From assembly GCA_949288095.1 (NCBI GenBank), contig CASEIX010000015.1:1-52482 (forward strand): DNA of 52,482 nucleotides, given 5' to 3'. Below the pieces are notes generated by a model. That model was not told where the DNA came from, did no database searches, and saw only the letters and a program-made list of their open reading frames with translations. This stretch comes from an uncultured Eubacteriales bacterium. Its GTDB lineage: Bacteria > Bacillota > Clostridia > TANB77 > CAG-508. The stretch's first letter is position 1. The number at the start of each line of letters is the position of its first letter. The position numbers and the translations under genes were made by a program. Shown here piece by piece: positions 27,347-37,088 of this stretch.

Positions 27347-30300
27347 CTAATTTTCCTCTTTAGAATTTTTTCTTTTTACAACAATTCCTGTAACAATGCC
27401 TGCTAATATGATGATTGCAATAATTGTTCCAATTGTCATATATACAACCCCACCAGTTCTAATACTAACAATTACATCTGCTGACCCCATATCATTTTCA
27501 CCACTTGCATGATTGCCTGGTGTTGAGTTACTATCTTCTAGTCCTAAATTATTATATGCTTCATAAATTTCTGCATGATTTCTTGTAACTAAGTTATCTT
27601 CACCCATTGTTTTTGTTAAAGTTAAGGTTACTGTTCTTGATTCTCCTGGATTAATAATATCATTTCCCAATACTGTTGTATATAATGCCTCTCCTCTTTC
27701 ATACCAATCTTTATTTAATTCAGAACTGAATTCTAAATCACTTGGTAAATAATCTACAATATTTCTAGCATATCCTGCAACTTCTCCAATATTTGTTACA
27801 ACAATATTGTATTCAATAATAATATTTGATCCATTCATTTGTTTTGCATCTAATTCAATTTTAGCAGTTGTAGAATTATTATATTCTCTAGTTGTTGTTC
27901 CAGCAGAATTTTGGACTAATATTTTATTGACATATTTGTCTAATTTTAAATCAAAGTTTTGTAATTCTATTAAACCAATATTAACATCTGATACATTTTC
28001 TGCATCTATACGAAGAATATCTGTTGATGCTACTTCTTCTCTTGTATCTTCAATTAATAAATCATTTAATCTAACATCAGAATTTTCTGTTTCATTAATT
28101 CCTTCTGCTTTATATGTTGTTAATGAATATTGATTTGTATCATATTCAAATATTGCAATATATTGACCTTTTGCAATATTATCAAGTACATACATTCCAT
28201 TTTCATTTGTTGTTGCTTCTAATATATCACCTTCAGCATCTTTCACTAGTTGATTTGTATTAACATTTAATAATCTTACTTTTATATTGGATAGTGTTGT
28301 TTCTTCATCATCTTTTCTACCATTTCCATTTTCATCATACCATGCTAAACCACTTATCATTTGTTCTCCATTTGCAATATTTCCATTTTGTTCATCATCA
28401 GTAGCATGATTGTTATCATCTTCGTTTCCATTTGAACCATTTGTATCATCAATAACATCTGCTTCTATTATGTGATTCAAATCTGATGTTGTTGCTATCT
28501 CTTCTCCATAAACACTTGCAACTGCTCTATTAGTAATTGATTCTGCCTCTGTTCTTGCCTCTGAATAATTAACAACTGTTTCAATGACAATTGTTGCTTC
28601 TCCATTAGCTGGTATTTCACTTTGTATTTCAATATTATTTGTTGTAAATTCTACTTCTTCTCCATCTTTTGTCACACGATTAACTGTTAATTGAGAAGGA
28701 ATTTCGTCTCTTATGACTAATCCAGATGTTTGAGATGTACTATTATTTCTTACATGGATTGTATAAGTAATGTTATCTCCTGATTTTACATATTGACTTT
28801 CTGTATTTGCTTCCATTGTCATATCTAAATCGAAACTATTTACTCTATCTTTCCATAAGTTTGATTTATATTCTTTTTGTCCATCTGATGCCACTACTGA
28901 GAAATGGATGGTATCTACTGTATTGTTTGGCATTTCATTAATTACCATATTATAGCTTAATACTTTTACTTCTCCTGGCTCTAATGTTCCTATATTGATT
29001 TCATCACTATATTCTATGATTTCTGATTGTGTATCTTCATTAATCGTAGCATCTGTTTCTGTTTTGATTTCAGGAGTTTCTTGTGATGATATAACATAGA
29101 TATCATCATCAGAAGTTTGATCTTCACTCATACCTGTGATGAGTGTTAATCTTGATACTTCTAAATTCTCTGATTTATTTGTTTTTACCATTACATTATT
29201 TAATGTTTCAGATGATGTATTTTTTATAATGGCAAAATATTCTACTGTTCCTGCTTCATATAAATCTACTTTTCTATCAGTTACTCTTTTTACCATTGCT
29301 CTTATGCTTCCACTTTCTGATAAAACTTTCACTTCATTTGTTTCTTGCACAACATCTGAATAATGAATTTCCATTGTATTAGCAATAGATGTACCATTTG
29401 CTAGGCTTGAACTAACCATTACTTCATATTCTACATAAGTAATATCTCCTACAGCTAGAGATTCAATTGTTGTTTCAAATGTATCTGTTTCGATTCCTTT
29501 ATAATATGAAGCACCTGTATATTCATAATTATCAATTGGTTCAACTAACATGGTTCCTTCTGGTATCATTCCTTTTACAGTAATATTACTTACATCTTCT
29601 GAACCAACATTTGATACTTGCACTCTATATTTAATAACTTCTCCATTTTTTACTGTACTTGTATTTGTTAATTCTTCTCCGGCTACTGTTGCAGTTAAGT
29701 TTGTTTCTATTTTTGGTCCAACACCTGTTTCCATTGAAATCTCTGTTGCTGTTACTGTGTTTTCACTTCTTGCTTGTCCTTTTGTGTAGTTTACTTCATA
29801 TCCTTCTGTCGCTGTTTGGTTATATTCTAGATTTTCTGGTATCTCAATTGTGTATGAACCACTAACAGCCGTTCTTGAAGCAATATTATCCATGACAACT
29901 AAATATTTCTTTACAGCTGTTGGATTTGCTATTGTTTCTGCCCATCCATTTTCTGTATTTTCTATATCTGTTGTTGCATTTTCATTTTCTGTATAATATA
30001 CAGTTCCATTTTCTACATTAACTCCACCAACAACTGCTATGTCTATATTATTTTCCTCTGTTCTTGTTGGGAATGTTCCTAATATAGATACATTATCTAC
30101 ATTTTCTTCATTATTGTTAATAACTTCAAAGCTAACTTCCATTTGTGTAGCATCTGTTCCTCTTTGCAAACTAACACTTGTTGTTTCTTCTTCTCCAATT
30201 GTTTCTACATCTAGTGCATCTATACTGTTGATAACTGTTACATCTTTTGGTGCTACAACTTCTATTTCTTGAGAAATTCTACCAATATCTTCAGCATTTG

Positions 30301-32278
30301 CATAAGCGTTTGCTTTTTCATTTATATATGTTACATTGATTGCTTCCGGTTTCGCAATAGATGTTCTGTTAACATTGATTGTTGCATTAATAATCATGTT
30401 TGCACCTTCTACAGATTGTGATTTATATGCTGTTTGATCTCCAGCCATTTGAATTGTAATATATCTTCCATCAACTGTATAATTTGCAATTGTTAATTCA
30501 TCTTCATATAACACATTAATACTATTAACTTGCACACTTTCTACTTGTTCTGGTAATTCAATTGTAAAGGTTGGATTTCTATATAAATCTTTTGATTCTT
30601 CATCTGTTTTTAAAATTAATTTCATTTCGATATCATTTGCTACAATGGTTGATAATGTATTTCTACTAATTTCTAATCTAGTTTCTGTTGTTGTTTCATT
30701 AAGTGTCATCATTATCTCTGTTTCAGCTTCTATACCTGTTGTATATGTTTCTCCTTTTATTGCTAATTCTGCTTCACTATAATTGTTATATCCATATACC
30801 ACTTTAGTTGCTATACTATTTGCTGCTTTTACAGTATTGACATCTGATGCACCTATTGTTTTTGTATGTGTAAATGTCAAACTTCCTTCTGTTACTGGAC
30901 TAGAAGTTCTGATTTCTATTCCTCTAGGTTCTCTTCCTGTATAATCAATCACGATATTGCCATTAGTATCTGCTTCTGTATTACCTGTTACTGTTGCTAT
31001 CAATTCATTATTTTCATTATAGATTTCCATTATTCCATCTTTACCAAATATCGTATCAAAATCCTCTTTAGAAATCACTGTTCTATTATAATAAATATTA
31101 CTATCCGCTTCTCCATCAGCTAACATATATCTACTTGCTTCTTCTCTTATTGATATATATTCTTCTACATTTGCTAAATTTATATCTAATACAGTTTGAC
31201 TAGTATATTGTTTATCTATACCTGAATATAATTTTCCTTTATAAATACTTTCTTCAGAATTATTAGCAATTACTTCTATTGTAGAATCAACCTCTTCATT
31301 AGATAATGTTGCTGTTTTATTTGATGTTAATACTTTATCATTTTGTAAAGAAATTCTTGACTCTGAAGTAATTTCTATATTTTCTAGTTCCACATCTGCA
31401 TCATAAATATATGTCAAAATAACATTTTCTTCTCCTTGTTTTCTCCATAGAATATCATTATTTGGTGTTGTTTGATTTGTCAATGTTATTTCCACATATC
31501 CATTCTCAAATTTATAATCAAATGCTGACATTGTGTTTAGATGAATATCCCTTATCACTTCTGGTGATATTCCATTGATTTCTGGTACATTAATTCTTGT
31601 ATATATTTCTTTCATTGGATAATTATTGTCATTTAATCCCATATGTAATGACAGTTGTACAACTCTTTTATCTTCACCAGATATTTTTATCAATTTATTG
31701 GTAATAACTTCTATCTCATTTTTCACATTGTCATTTGTATTTGCTTCTACTAATTGCATATCAATAGTTCTTGTTGCATTGATATTGATATCTTTTTCTG
31801 TATTGTCCCTATAAACACCTGTTAATCTTAATTCACTTTGACAATCTAGCATATTTATGTCCATAACTTCATCATCAATTGGTTTTACTTTTACTTCAAT
31901 TTCTGCCTTTGTTCCGACATCTATTTGATTTAAATAGATTGTATTATCTGAAATCTTACTTACAAATCCACTTTCAGAACTTACAAGATTGAAGTTAGAA
32001 TTTTGTAATTCTACTTGTCCCACAAAAAATCCCTCTGTGTTGACATTAACAGCCAAATACAAAGAAACTTCTTCCTTATCTGCCGTTCTTTCTAGTGTTG
32101 TTGTTTTTTGCCCATTGCTATCTTTGAAATAGGCATCAAATTCAATATTTTTATGGTTTGTACTAATTGTATCTGCCGCATAACTGATAAGGCTTGAACC
32201 CAAAAATATAAAATTAGTCATAGTTAATGTCATAATTAATAAAATAACTACACTAATTTTAAAAATCTTATTTTTCAT
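27347..32278 (-). CDS. DUF11/SdrD_B surface stalk protein (protein A)
   Basis: 1643 aa. Signal peptide ending ISYAA-D (about residue 35); a long N-terminal beta-rich region; several DUF11-like domains (NGEVIKYRVQVSNVGSEDV, SGDNITYTIHVRNNS, IIIEYNIVVTNIGEVAGYA); an Asp/Asn linker (about 1280-1300); one SdrD_B-like domain opening ISGLAWYDENGNGRKDD with a calcium-loop pattern (about 1303-1400); a DSNSTPGN motif; then SIRTGG, a membrane helix and a KRKNSK tail. There is no LPxTG, though TG lies just before the helix as in its relatives. First gene of the A-B operon, start preceded by GGGAGG. Colinear with the first half of the giant protein at 14122-23082. Confidence 0.87.
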   Translation of the reverse strand: MKNKIFKISVVILLIMTLTMTNFIFLGSSLISYAADTISTNHKNIEFDAYFKDSNGQKTTTLERTADKEEVSLYLAVNVNTEGFFVGQVELQNSNFNLVSSESGFVSKISDNTIYLNQIDVGTKAEIEVKVKPIDDEVMDINMLDCQSELRLTGVYRDNTEKDININATRTIDMQLVEANTNDNVKNEIEVITNKLIKISGEDKRVVQLSLHMGLNDNNYPMKEIYTRINVPEINGISPEVIRDIHLNTMSAFDYKFENGYVEITLTNQTTPNNDILWRKQGEENVILTYIYDADVELENIEITSESRISLQNDKVLTSNKTATLSNEEVDSTIEVIANNSEESIYKGKLYSGIDKQYTSQTVLDINLANVEEYISIREEASRYMLADGEADSNIYYNRTVISKEDFDTIFGKDGIMEIYNENNELIATVTGNTEADTNGNIVIDYTGREPRGIEIRTSSPVTEGSLTFTHTKTIGASDVNTVKAANSIATKVVYGYNNYSEAELAIKGETYTTGIEAETEIMMTLNETTTETRLEISRNTLSTIVANDIEMKLILKTDEESKDLYRNPTFTIELPEQVESVQVNSINVLYEDELTIANYTVDGRYITIQMAGDQTAYKSQSVEGANMIINATINVNRTSIAKPEAINVTYINEKANAYANAEDIGRISQEIEVVAPKDVTVINSIDALDVETIGEEETTSVSLQRGTDATQMEVSFEVINNNEENVDNVSILGTFPTRTEENNIDIAVVGGVNVENGTVYYTENENATTDIENTENGWAETIANPTAVKKYLVVMDNIASRTAVSGSYTIEIPENLEYNQTATEGYEVNYTKGQARSENTVTATEISMETGVGPKIETNLTATVAGEELTNTSTVKNGEVIKYRVQVSNVGSEDVSNITVKGMIPEGTMLVEPIDNYEYTGASYYKGIETDTFETTIESLAVGDITYVEYEVMVSSSLANGTSIANTMEIHYSDVVQETNEVKVLSESGSIRAMVKRVTDRKVDLYEAGTVEYFAIIKNTSSETLNNVMVKTNKSENLEVSRLTLITGMSEDQTSDDDIYVISSQETPEIKTETDATINEDTQSEIIEYSDEINIGTLEPGEVKVLSYNMVINEMPNNTVDTIHFSVVASDGQKEYKSNLWKDRVNSFDLDMTMEANTESQYVKSGDNITYTIHVRNNSTSQTSGLVIRDEIPSQLTVNRVTKDGEEVEFTTNNIEIQSEIPANGEATIVIETVVNYSEARTEAESITNRAVASVYGEEIATTSDLNHIIEADVIDDTNGSNGNEDDNNHATDDEQNGNIANGEQMISGLAWYDENGNGRKDDEETTLSNIKVRLLNVNTNQLVKDAEGDILEATTNENGMYVLDNIAKGQYIAIFEYDTNQYSLTTYKAEGINETENSDVRLNDLLIEDTREEVASTDILRIDAENVSDVNIGLIELQNFDLKLDKYVNKILVQNSAGTTTREYNNSTTAKIELDAKQMNGSNIIIEYNIVVTNIGEVAGYARNIVDYLPSDLEFSSELNKDWYERGEALYTTVLGNDIINPGESRTVTLTLTKTMGEDNLVTRNHAEIYEAYNNLGLEDSNSTPGNHASGENDMGSADVIVSIRTGGVVYMTIGTIIAIIILAGIVTGIVVKRKNSKEEN

Positions 32279-32482
32279 ATTGGTACCTCCCTGAAATTAA
32301 ATTTTGTTTTTAACCACACTTTCAGCATTTTAATTTTTATAATCATACCTATTATTTATTATACCTTGTTTTTGTTGATTTTTCAACTTTTTTAGCGTAT
32401 TTTTTTACTTTTTTTAACTTTTTATGTAATTTTATTATTTTTTACCAATTTTATGTTACTTTTTTAAAAAAATAATGTATTA

Positions 32483-32511
32483 TTCACACTTTTTTCAATT
32501 GTTCATATAAT
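32483..32511 (+). promoter_or_regulatory. Putative promoter of the small-gene pair
   Basis: TTCACA (32483-32488), exactly 17 nt, TATAAT (32506-32511), about 50 bp before the TTG start at 32562. The rest of 32279-32561 is AT-rich and must also hold the divergent promoter of the surface operon. Confidence 0.4.
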
Positions 32512-32561
32512 AATTACATAGAAATTTATATTTTGAATATATATTGTATGAGGTGATTGTT

Positions 32562-33011
32562 TTGGATAATTTTAATATTGATAAACAAACAATGGATAAA
32601 TTGAATTCTATGCTAAATAATGGAAATTTGAATGATATACTATCTCAAATCCCCCCTGATACGTTAAAAAACTTTTCTTCAATGATGAATGGAAACACAG
32701 ATTCTAATGAAAAATCAGACTCTAACAATACTGTTGAAACTACTGATAATACTAGTAATTCAAACACTAATTCAAATAATACAGCCTTTGATTTTAGTAA
32801 AATTGATGTAAATACAATGATGAAAATGAAATCTGTAATGGAAAAAATGAATCATACTTCTGATCCTAGATCTAATTTATTACAATCTTTAAAACCTTAC
32901 CTAAGAGACGAAAAAAAAAGTAAATTAGACCAATATGCTAATTTACTAAACATGGCAAATTTAATTGAATTATTTAATCAAAATAATGGTAAGGAGAATT
33001 CTAGTGATTAG
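32562..33011 (+). CDS. Small conserved clostridial protein, unknown
   Basis: About 149 aa, soluble. An N-terminal helical part rich in Asn and Leu is followed by a Ser/Asn/Thr low-complexity linker (about residues 45-75) and a C-terminal helical part with DPRSNLLQSLKPYLR and KLDQYANLLNMANLIELF. The DPR-x-LL-x-LKP pattern resembles small uncharacterised clostridial proteins, but I cannot name a family. The frame extends to 32544, where the start would precede the GAGGTG ribosome-binding site (32550-32555); TTG at 32562 gives correct spacing. Its stop overlaps the next gene's start by 8 bp, so the pair is translationally coupled. Confidence 0.7.
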   Translation: MDNFNIDKQTMDKLNSMLNNGNLNDILSQIPPDTLKNFSSMMNGNTDSNEKSDSNNTVETTDNTSNSNTNSNNTAFDFSKIDVNTMMKMKSVMEKMNHTSDPRSNLLQSLKPYLRDEKKSKLDQYANLLNMANLIELFNQNNGKENSSD

Positions 33012-33402
33012 TCATATGCCTTTTTTCAGATCTCCTTTTTACCCTTATTCTCGAAGTTATCCTAAAGTTCCTTATCATATAGCAAATTCTGTATCAATAG
33101 ATAAGCAAAAATCACCAAATGATAATGCCTATACACATACGGAAATAAGGGAAACTGGAGACATTGATTATCAAAATAAGGAAAATAGACATGAAAAAAA
33201 ATCATCTAAGTATTATCATATTGGTCCTATCTTCATTAACATGAATGGTCTTTCTAATAAAGAAGAACCTATATTAGAAATTTCTGGCCAAAAATTATAC
33301 TTAGACGATTTAATTATCTTGTCTTTACTATTTTTCCTTTATAAAGAAGATGTAAAAGATGATATGTTGTTTATGTTATTAATTTTGTTATTAGTTAGTT
33401 AA
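33004..33402 (+). CDS. Small protein with hydrophobic C-terminus, unknown
   Basis: About 132 aa. The N-terminus is rich in Pro, Tyr and Ser (FFRSPFYPYSRSYP), the middle is polar with many Lys, Asn and Glu, and the end is hydrophobic (LDDLIILSLLFFLY, then DMLFMLLILLLVS), broken by KEDVKDD. A hydrophobic, Asp-interrupted tail of this kind is seen in small proteins of spore formers; a spore role is a guess. GTG at 33004 lies 7 bases after AAGGAG and overlaps the stop of the upstream gene, so the 13 upstream residues of the open frame are excluded. Confidence 0.65.
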   Translation: MISHMPFFRSPFYPYSRSYPKVPYHIANSVSIDKQKSPNDNAYTHTEIRETGDIDYQNKENRHEKKSSKYYHIGPIFINMNGLSNKEEPILEISGQKLYLDDLIILSLLFFLYKEDVKDDMLFMLLILLLVS

Positions 33403-33404
33403 AT

Positions 33405-33436
33405 ATAATTCTATTTTTTGTTTAGAATTATTTTTG
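33405..33436. terminator. Bidirectional terminator before minC
   Basis: ATAATTCTA (33405-33413) pairs with TAGAATTAT (33423-33431), followed by TTTTTGTT on plus. It lies between the convergent small-gene pair and minC. Confidence 0.65.
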
Positions 33437-34048
33437 TTATTCTATTACAATTTCATTATCAATAATACTAACATATGCTTGTTTATGTAATGGTTCTTCA
33501 TCTCTATCAATCTCTTTTATAACATTGGCAATTCGAATTTGTACTGTATCTAAAAGTCCAGCAGAAATAATTGCCTGTTTATTCCCTTTTGCACCTGCAT
33601 GTGCTAGGCCTCTTAATGCACCTAAAACAACAATATTATCTGAAGCCATCACTTCTGCACCAGAATTGACATCTCCTAGGATAACCAAGCTTCCTTCTGA
33701 TTCCATTTTTTGTCCTGAACGCAAAGAACCTCTATGGAATTTGGTTTCAGAAATGGCAATTTCTTTATTAAATGTTCTTGTAATACTTGAAAGTCCTAAA
33801 GATTTTGGCATGTCAAAATCAATTTCGACATCAATATTACGTTTTATTAAGTCTTGTATTTCATCTATTTCTTTATTTTTTAAAATCTTTCCTGTAACTG
33901 TAATTGGTGTTTTTTCATTCTTATACATTTTTTTCAATTCAGGAAGTTTCTTTCTCAAATTATCTATAATTTCTTTTTGCTCTGCATCATCACTGATTTT
34001 AATTAAAATTTCATTTTTTCTTAAGTTAATACTCACACAATTTCTCAT
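33437..34048 (-). CDS. minC: Septum site-determining protein MinC
   Basis: 203 aa. MinC blocks FtsZ ring assembly away from midcell when recruited by MinD. The N-terminal FtsZ-inhibiting domain (about 1-95) is followed by the C-terminal beta-helix, recognisable by HRGSLRSGQKMESEGSLVI, LGDVNSGAEVMA, NIVVLGALRGLAHAGAKGN and AIISAG. Length is normal. It is the last gene of the shape cluster. In Bacillus and many clostridia minD follows directly; here the next genes are convergent and unrelated, so minC is separated from minD. Start follows GGAAGGATG at good spacing. Confidence 0.93.
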   Translation of the reverse strand: MRNCVSINLRKNEILIKISDDAEQKEIIDNLRKKLPELKKMYKNEKTPITVTGKILKNKEIDEIQDLIKRNIDVEIDFDMPKSLGLSSITRTFNKEIAISETKFHRGSLRSGQKMESEGSLVILGDVNSGAEVMASDNIVVLGALRGLAHAGAKGNKQAIISAGLLDTVQIRIANVIKEIDRDEEPLHKQAYVSIIDNEIVIE

Positions 34049-34203
34049 TTTTACATCCTTCCTTTCTTTTGTCAGAAATTAGATTGGAAAAGAATTAAAT
34101 TTTGGCAAGGAAAATTTTATTTAAAAGGCTAGGGAGCATATGTTTATATGTAACCGCGTTTTAAATGAAATTTGACGTAGACAAAATTGTAATTATTTTT
34201 CAA

Positions 34204-36345
34204 TCATCTTAAAGATTGATTATAATTCACCGCACTCATATCTTCTTGTACTTCTTGTGTATTCATTCCAAAGTATTCTTCCATAATATCTCTTACAACC
34301 TCTGCTGTATAGTTACCATGTCCACCATTTTCCACCATAACTACTACTGCAATTTCTGGGTCTTCAAATGGTGCAAATCCAGCAAACCATGCATGAACAA
34401 TATCATTTTGATTCTCATCTTTTCCCGCTTCTGCTGAACCTGTTTTTCCACCAACAGAGATTCCAAAATCTTGAAATCTTACATAAGCAGTTCCTGTAGT
34501 ATCACTCGTAACAGAACGCATTCCTTCTAACACAGCATCTAAATTTTCTTGACTAATCGTTAAGTCTTCACTCGTATCTTCTTCCAAGCCTAATTTTTGA
34601 TTAACGAAGTTATTAATTTCTTCTGTAGATGCTTCTGTTCCATCAGACTTAATTATACTTTTTACAATTGTTACATCAATATCATTTCCTCCATTTGCTA
34701 GCATACTAATATATTTTGCCATTTGTAATGGACTAAAATTGTCCAATCCTTGTCCAATAGAAGCATTAATCGTATCTCCGCTATACCAAGGATTTTCTGG
34801 ATCTACAATTTTTTTATATTCTGGTGTTGCCACTGCGCCTGATGCTTCACTTGGTAATTCCACACCTGTTTTAACACCTAATCCAAAATATCTAGCATAT
34901 TTTGCAAGTGTTTCAATTCCCATTCTATCTCCAGTTTCATAGAAGAAATAGTTACATGACCTTTCAATCGCCTGTGAAACATTTAAACGTCCATGTCCCA
35001 CATGATAATCTGAATAATACCAACATGGCCATGTCCTACCGTATTTTGAATATACTCCTATATCATTAATTTGTTCTGTTCTCGTAATGACTCCTGATTC
35101 CAATCCTGCAATCGCTGTTACCATCTTAAAAATAGATCCTGGAGCATATGAGTTTTGTACTGCTTTATTCATTAATGGTTTAGCAGAATCTGTATTATAT
35201 TGATTCCATTTTTCTGTGCTTATACCACCCACAAAATCTGCTGGATCATAATTTGGATAACTTGCCATTGCTAAAATTTCACCTGTTTTCACATTCATCA
35301 CTACACAACTACCTGCATTTGTATGATAAGCTCTTCCAAATCCTCCTGAATTAATTTTTTGAATATTTGCTTCTAAAGCCTCTTCTGTAACTCTTTGCAA
35401 ATTTGCATCTATCGTTAATACAACATCACTTCCTGCAATGGCTTCCTCTGATGTGTATTCAGATGTTATCGTTCCATCAACCGCCATATCAATTTGTTTT
35501 GTTCCATCTTGTCCTTTTAGATATTCTTCAAAAACAGATTCTATACCTGTTTTTCCTATAATGTCATTTTGGTCATAAGTTTCTTTTCTCGTTGCATATT
35601 CTTCCGCACTAATTGTTGAAGCATATCCTAAAATATGAGATGCCAATGTTCCTGAAGTATACTCTCTTGTAGGTTCTGTCACAATATTAATTCCCGGAAA
35701 TTTTTCACTGCTTTCTGAAAATTCTGCTACTGCTTCTCTTGGAATATCTTCTGCAATTGTTAAAGCTCTTGTACTACTATATCCTGTTGTTGTAATTTCA
35801 TAACGAATGGCTATGATTTTCCTAATTTCTCCTATATCTGTATTTTGAATTTCATATCTGTCTTTAAAATCATAAAAAGCCTCTTCCGCAGACGCATTTT
35901 CATCTAACTCATAGGTTTCTTTCCAATCTGCTAAGGTTTCATCACTAATGGTAAATTGGAAAGGATCTATGGATATTGGGAAAGAATCTGCATATTCTAC
36001 CTGATATTTTTCTAATAAATTTACAATATTTAAAATAGACTGATTTAATTCATTATCATCAATTTTTGTTTTATATAACTCCACACCAAACTTTGTAGAA
36101 TTAGTAACCAAAGCTGTTCCTGTTCTATCTAGAATTTCTCCTCTTGCAGCCTCTAGTGTTGTTTCTCTGGTAAGTCTTGTATTAGATTCTTCTCTATATT
36201 CTGCTCCATGTACAATTTGTAAATTAAATAATTGAATAATTAAAACAATACCAATGATATATGTAAGCACAGTCAAAACATTAAATCGCAAATTCAAATT
36301 ACTTCTTGCTTTTTTCTTCGTTTTTTTAAAGTTTAACCCTTTCAA
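34204..36345 (-). CDS. mrdA: Penicillin-binding protein 2 (elongation transpeptidase)
   Basis: 713 aa class B PBP. One N-terminal membrane helix (about 25-47), the dimerisation domain with RGEILDRTGTAL, then the transpeptidase domain with all three motifs: SIFK (active-site Ser, in YAPGSIFKMV), SCN (in ERSCNYFFYE) and KTG (in VGGKTGSAEAG). It cross-links peptidoglycan during side-wall growth together with MreB/C/D and RodA. The start is TTG, with GAGGTGAGG just upstream. A Glu-rich tail (after about residue 690) is probably disordered. Separated from mreD by a structured GC-rich spacer. Confidence 0.94.
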   Translation of the reverse strand: MKGLNFKKTKKKARSNLNLRFNVLTVLTYIIGIVLIIQLFNLQIVHGAEYREESNTRLTRETTLEAARGEILDRTGTALVTNSTKFGVELYKTKIDDNELNQSILNIVNLLEKYQVEYADSFPISIDPFQFTISDETLADWKETYELDENASAEEAFYDFKDRYEIQNTDIGEIRKIIAIRYEITTTGYSSTRALTIAEDIPREAVAEFSESSEKFPGINIVTEPTREYTSGTLASHILGYASTISAEEYATRKETYDQNDIIGKTGIESVFEEYLKGQDGTKQIDMAVDGTITSEYTSEEAIAGSDVVLTIDANLQRVTEEALEANIQKINSGGFGRAYHTNAGSCVVMNVKTGEILAMASYPNYDPADFVGGISTEKWNQYNTDSAKPLMNKAVQNSYAPGSIFKMVTAIAGLESGVITRTEQINDIGVYSKYGRTWPCWYYSDYHVGHGRLNVSQAIERSCNYFFYETGDRMGIETLAKYARYFGLGVKTGVELPSEASGAVATPEYKKIVDPENPWYSGDTINASIGQGLDNFSPLQMAKYISMLANGGNDIDVTIVKSIIKSDGTEASTEEINNFVNQKLGLEEDTSEDLTISQENLDAVLEGMRSVTSDTTGTAYVRFQDFGISVGGKTGSAEAGKDENQNDIVHAWFAGFAPFEDPEIAVVVMVENGGHGNYTAEVVRDIMEEYFGMNTQEVQEDMSAVNYNQSLR

Positions 36346-36395
36346 GGCCTCACCTCTTCCTTGTTTCTAATAACGTATTTTTAATGACTTTTTTA

Positions 36396-36532
36396 TTTGA
36401 GTTCAATTATCTTATTTTTCGATACCGCGTAAGCGACCAAACGAGCAAAGCGAGTGCGATTGGAGCAACCTACAATGATTTATTTCTTAGGTTGCGACAC
36501 ACAAGGTATAAAAAATAAGATAATTTAACTTA
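36396..36532. ncRNA. Structured GC-rich element between mreD and mrdA
   Basis: Arms 36405-36419 and 36511-36525 are perfect 15-bp complements. With a C/T mismatch they extend outward to about 36398/36532, and inward by GATACC/GGTAT. Inside are a perfect 8-bp hairpin (36465-36472 with 36488-36495), a CGC-GTAA-GCG tetraloop hairpin (36426-36435) and a CG-rich stretch (36427-36463) far above local GC. It is not a tRNA. It could be a structured RNA leader for mrdA or a small palindromic mobile element. Confidence 0.5.
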
Positions 36533-36541
36533 GGTTCGTCG

Positions 36542-37075
36542 TTAGAAATACCTCGTTAAAATTTTATTCCCCTTATATTCATTTTCAATGGCATATCCAA
36601 ACTTTTGAATTAATGGATATAGGATAATCACAATAATTAGATTGTATATAATTTCAATAGCTAATATCCTCACAAAATTCATAATTTCCATATTTGTAGA
36701 AAACACAATATAATTTAATATATAGACAATCATTTCATAAATGATTGTAGCACCTAACACCATAAACATAATCGTAGCTCTACTATCTTTTGAAAAATTT
36801 TTATCAAATGTAGCTGCCAAAAATCCAATAATCCCTAATCCTACTGCATTTATCCCAATTTGTGTACCAATTACTAAATCTAAAATCGCACCAATGGCTA
36901 CTCCATATACTACACCTGTTATTCTATTAGAGAATAATCCTATAAATAAAATAAATATCACAAATAAACTAGGCATAACACCAGAGATTGTAAACCAATT
37001 AAAAAAATTCGCTTGTAAAAAATATATAATAAATGCTGCCAATATAATTAATATATTCATTATAAATTTTTTCAA
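36542..37075 (-). CDS. mreD: Rod shape-determining protein MreD
   Basis: About 177 aa, almost entirely hydrophobic with five or six membrane helices, including FIILFIGLFSNRITGVVYG and the conserved GAILDLVIGTQIGINAVG, typical of MreD. It is part of the elongasome with MreB, MreC, PBP2 and RodA. A GTG at 37084 is possible, but it falls inside the GAGAGGTG ribosome-binding site; TTG at 37075 has better spacing. Lies directly after mreC with a gap of 13 bp. Confidence 0.88.
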   Translation of the reverse strand: MKKFIMNILIILAAFIIYFLQANFFNWFTISGVMPSLFVIFILFIGLFSNRITGVVYGVAIGAILDLVIGTQIGINAVGLGIIGFLAATFDKNFSKDSRATIMFMVLGATIIYEMIVYILNYIVFSTNMEIMNFVRILAIEIIYNLIIVIILYPLIQKFGYAIENEYKGNKILTRYF

Positions 37076-37088
37076 AGATTTCACCTCT

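Noticed and set aside
14277..31814. Many plus-strand frames inside the surface genes
   Set aside because: Low-complexity antisense shadows (Leu/His/Tyr/Ile-rich) without ribosome-binding sites.
36420..36510. tRNA gene in the GC-rich spacer
   Set aside because: No cloverleaf, T-loop or acceptor pairing could be built. The pairing is one long stem with inner hairpins.
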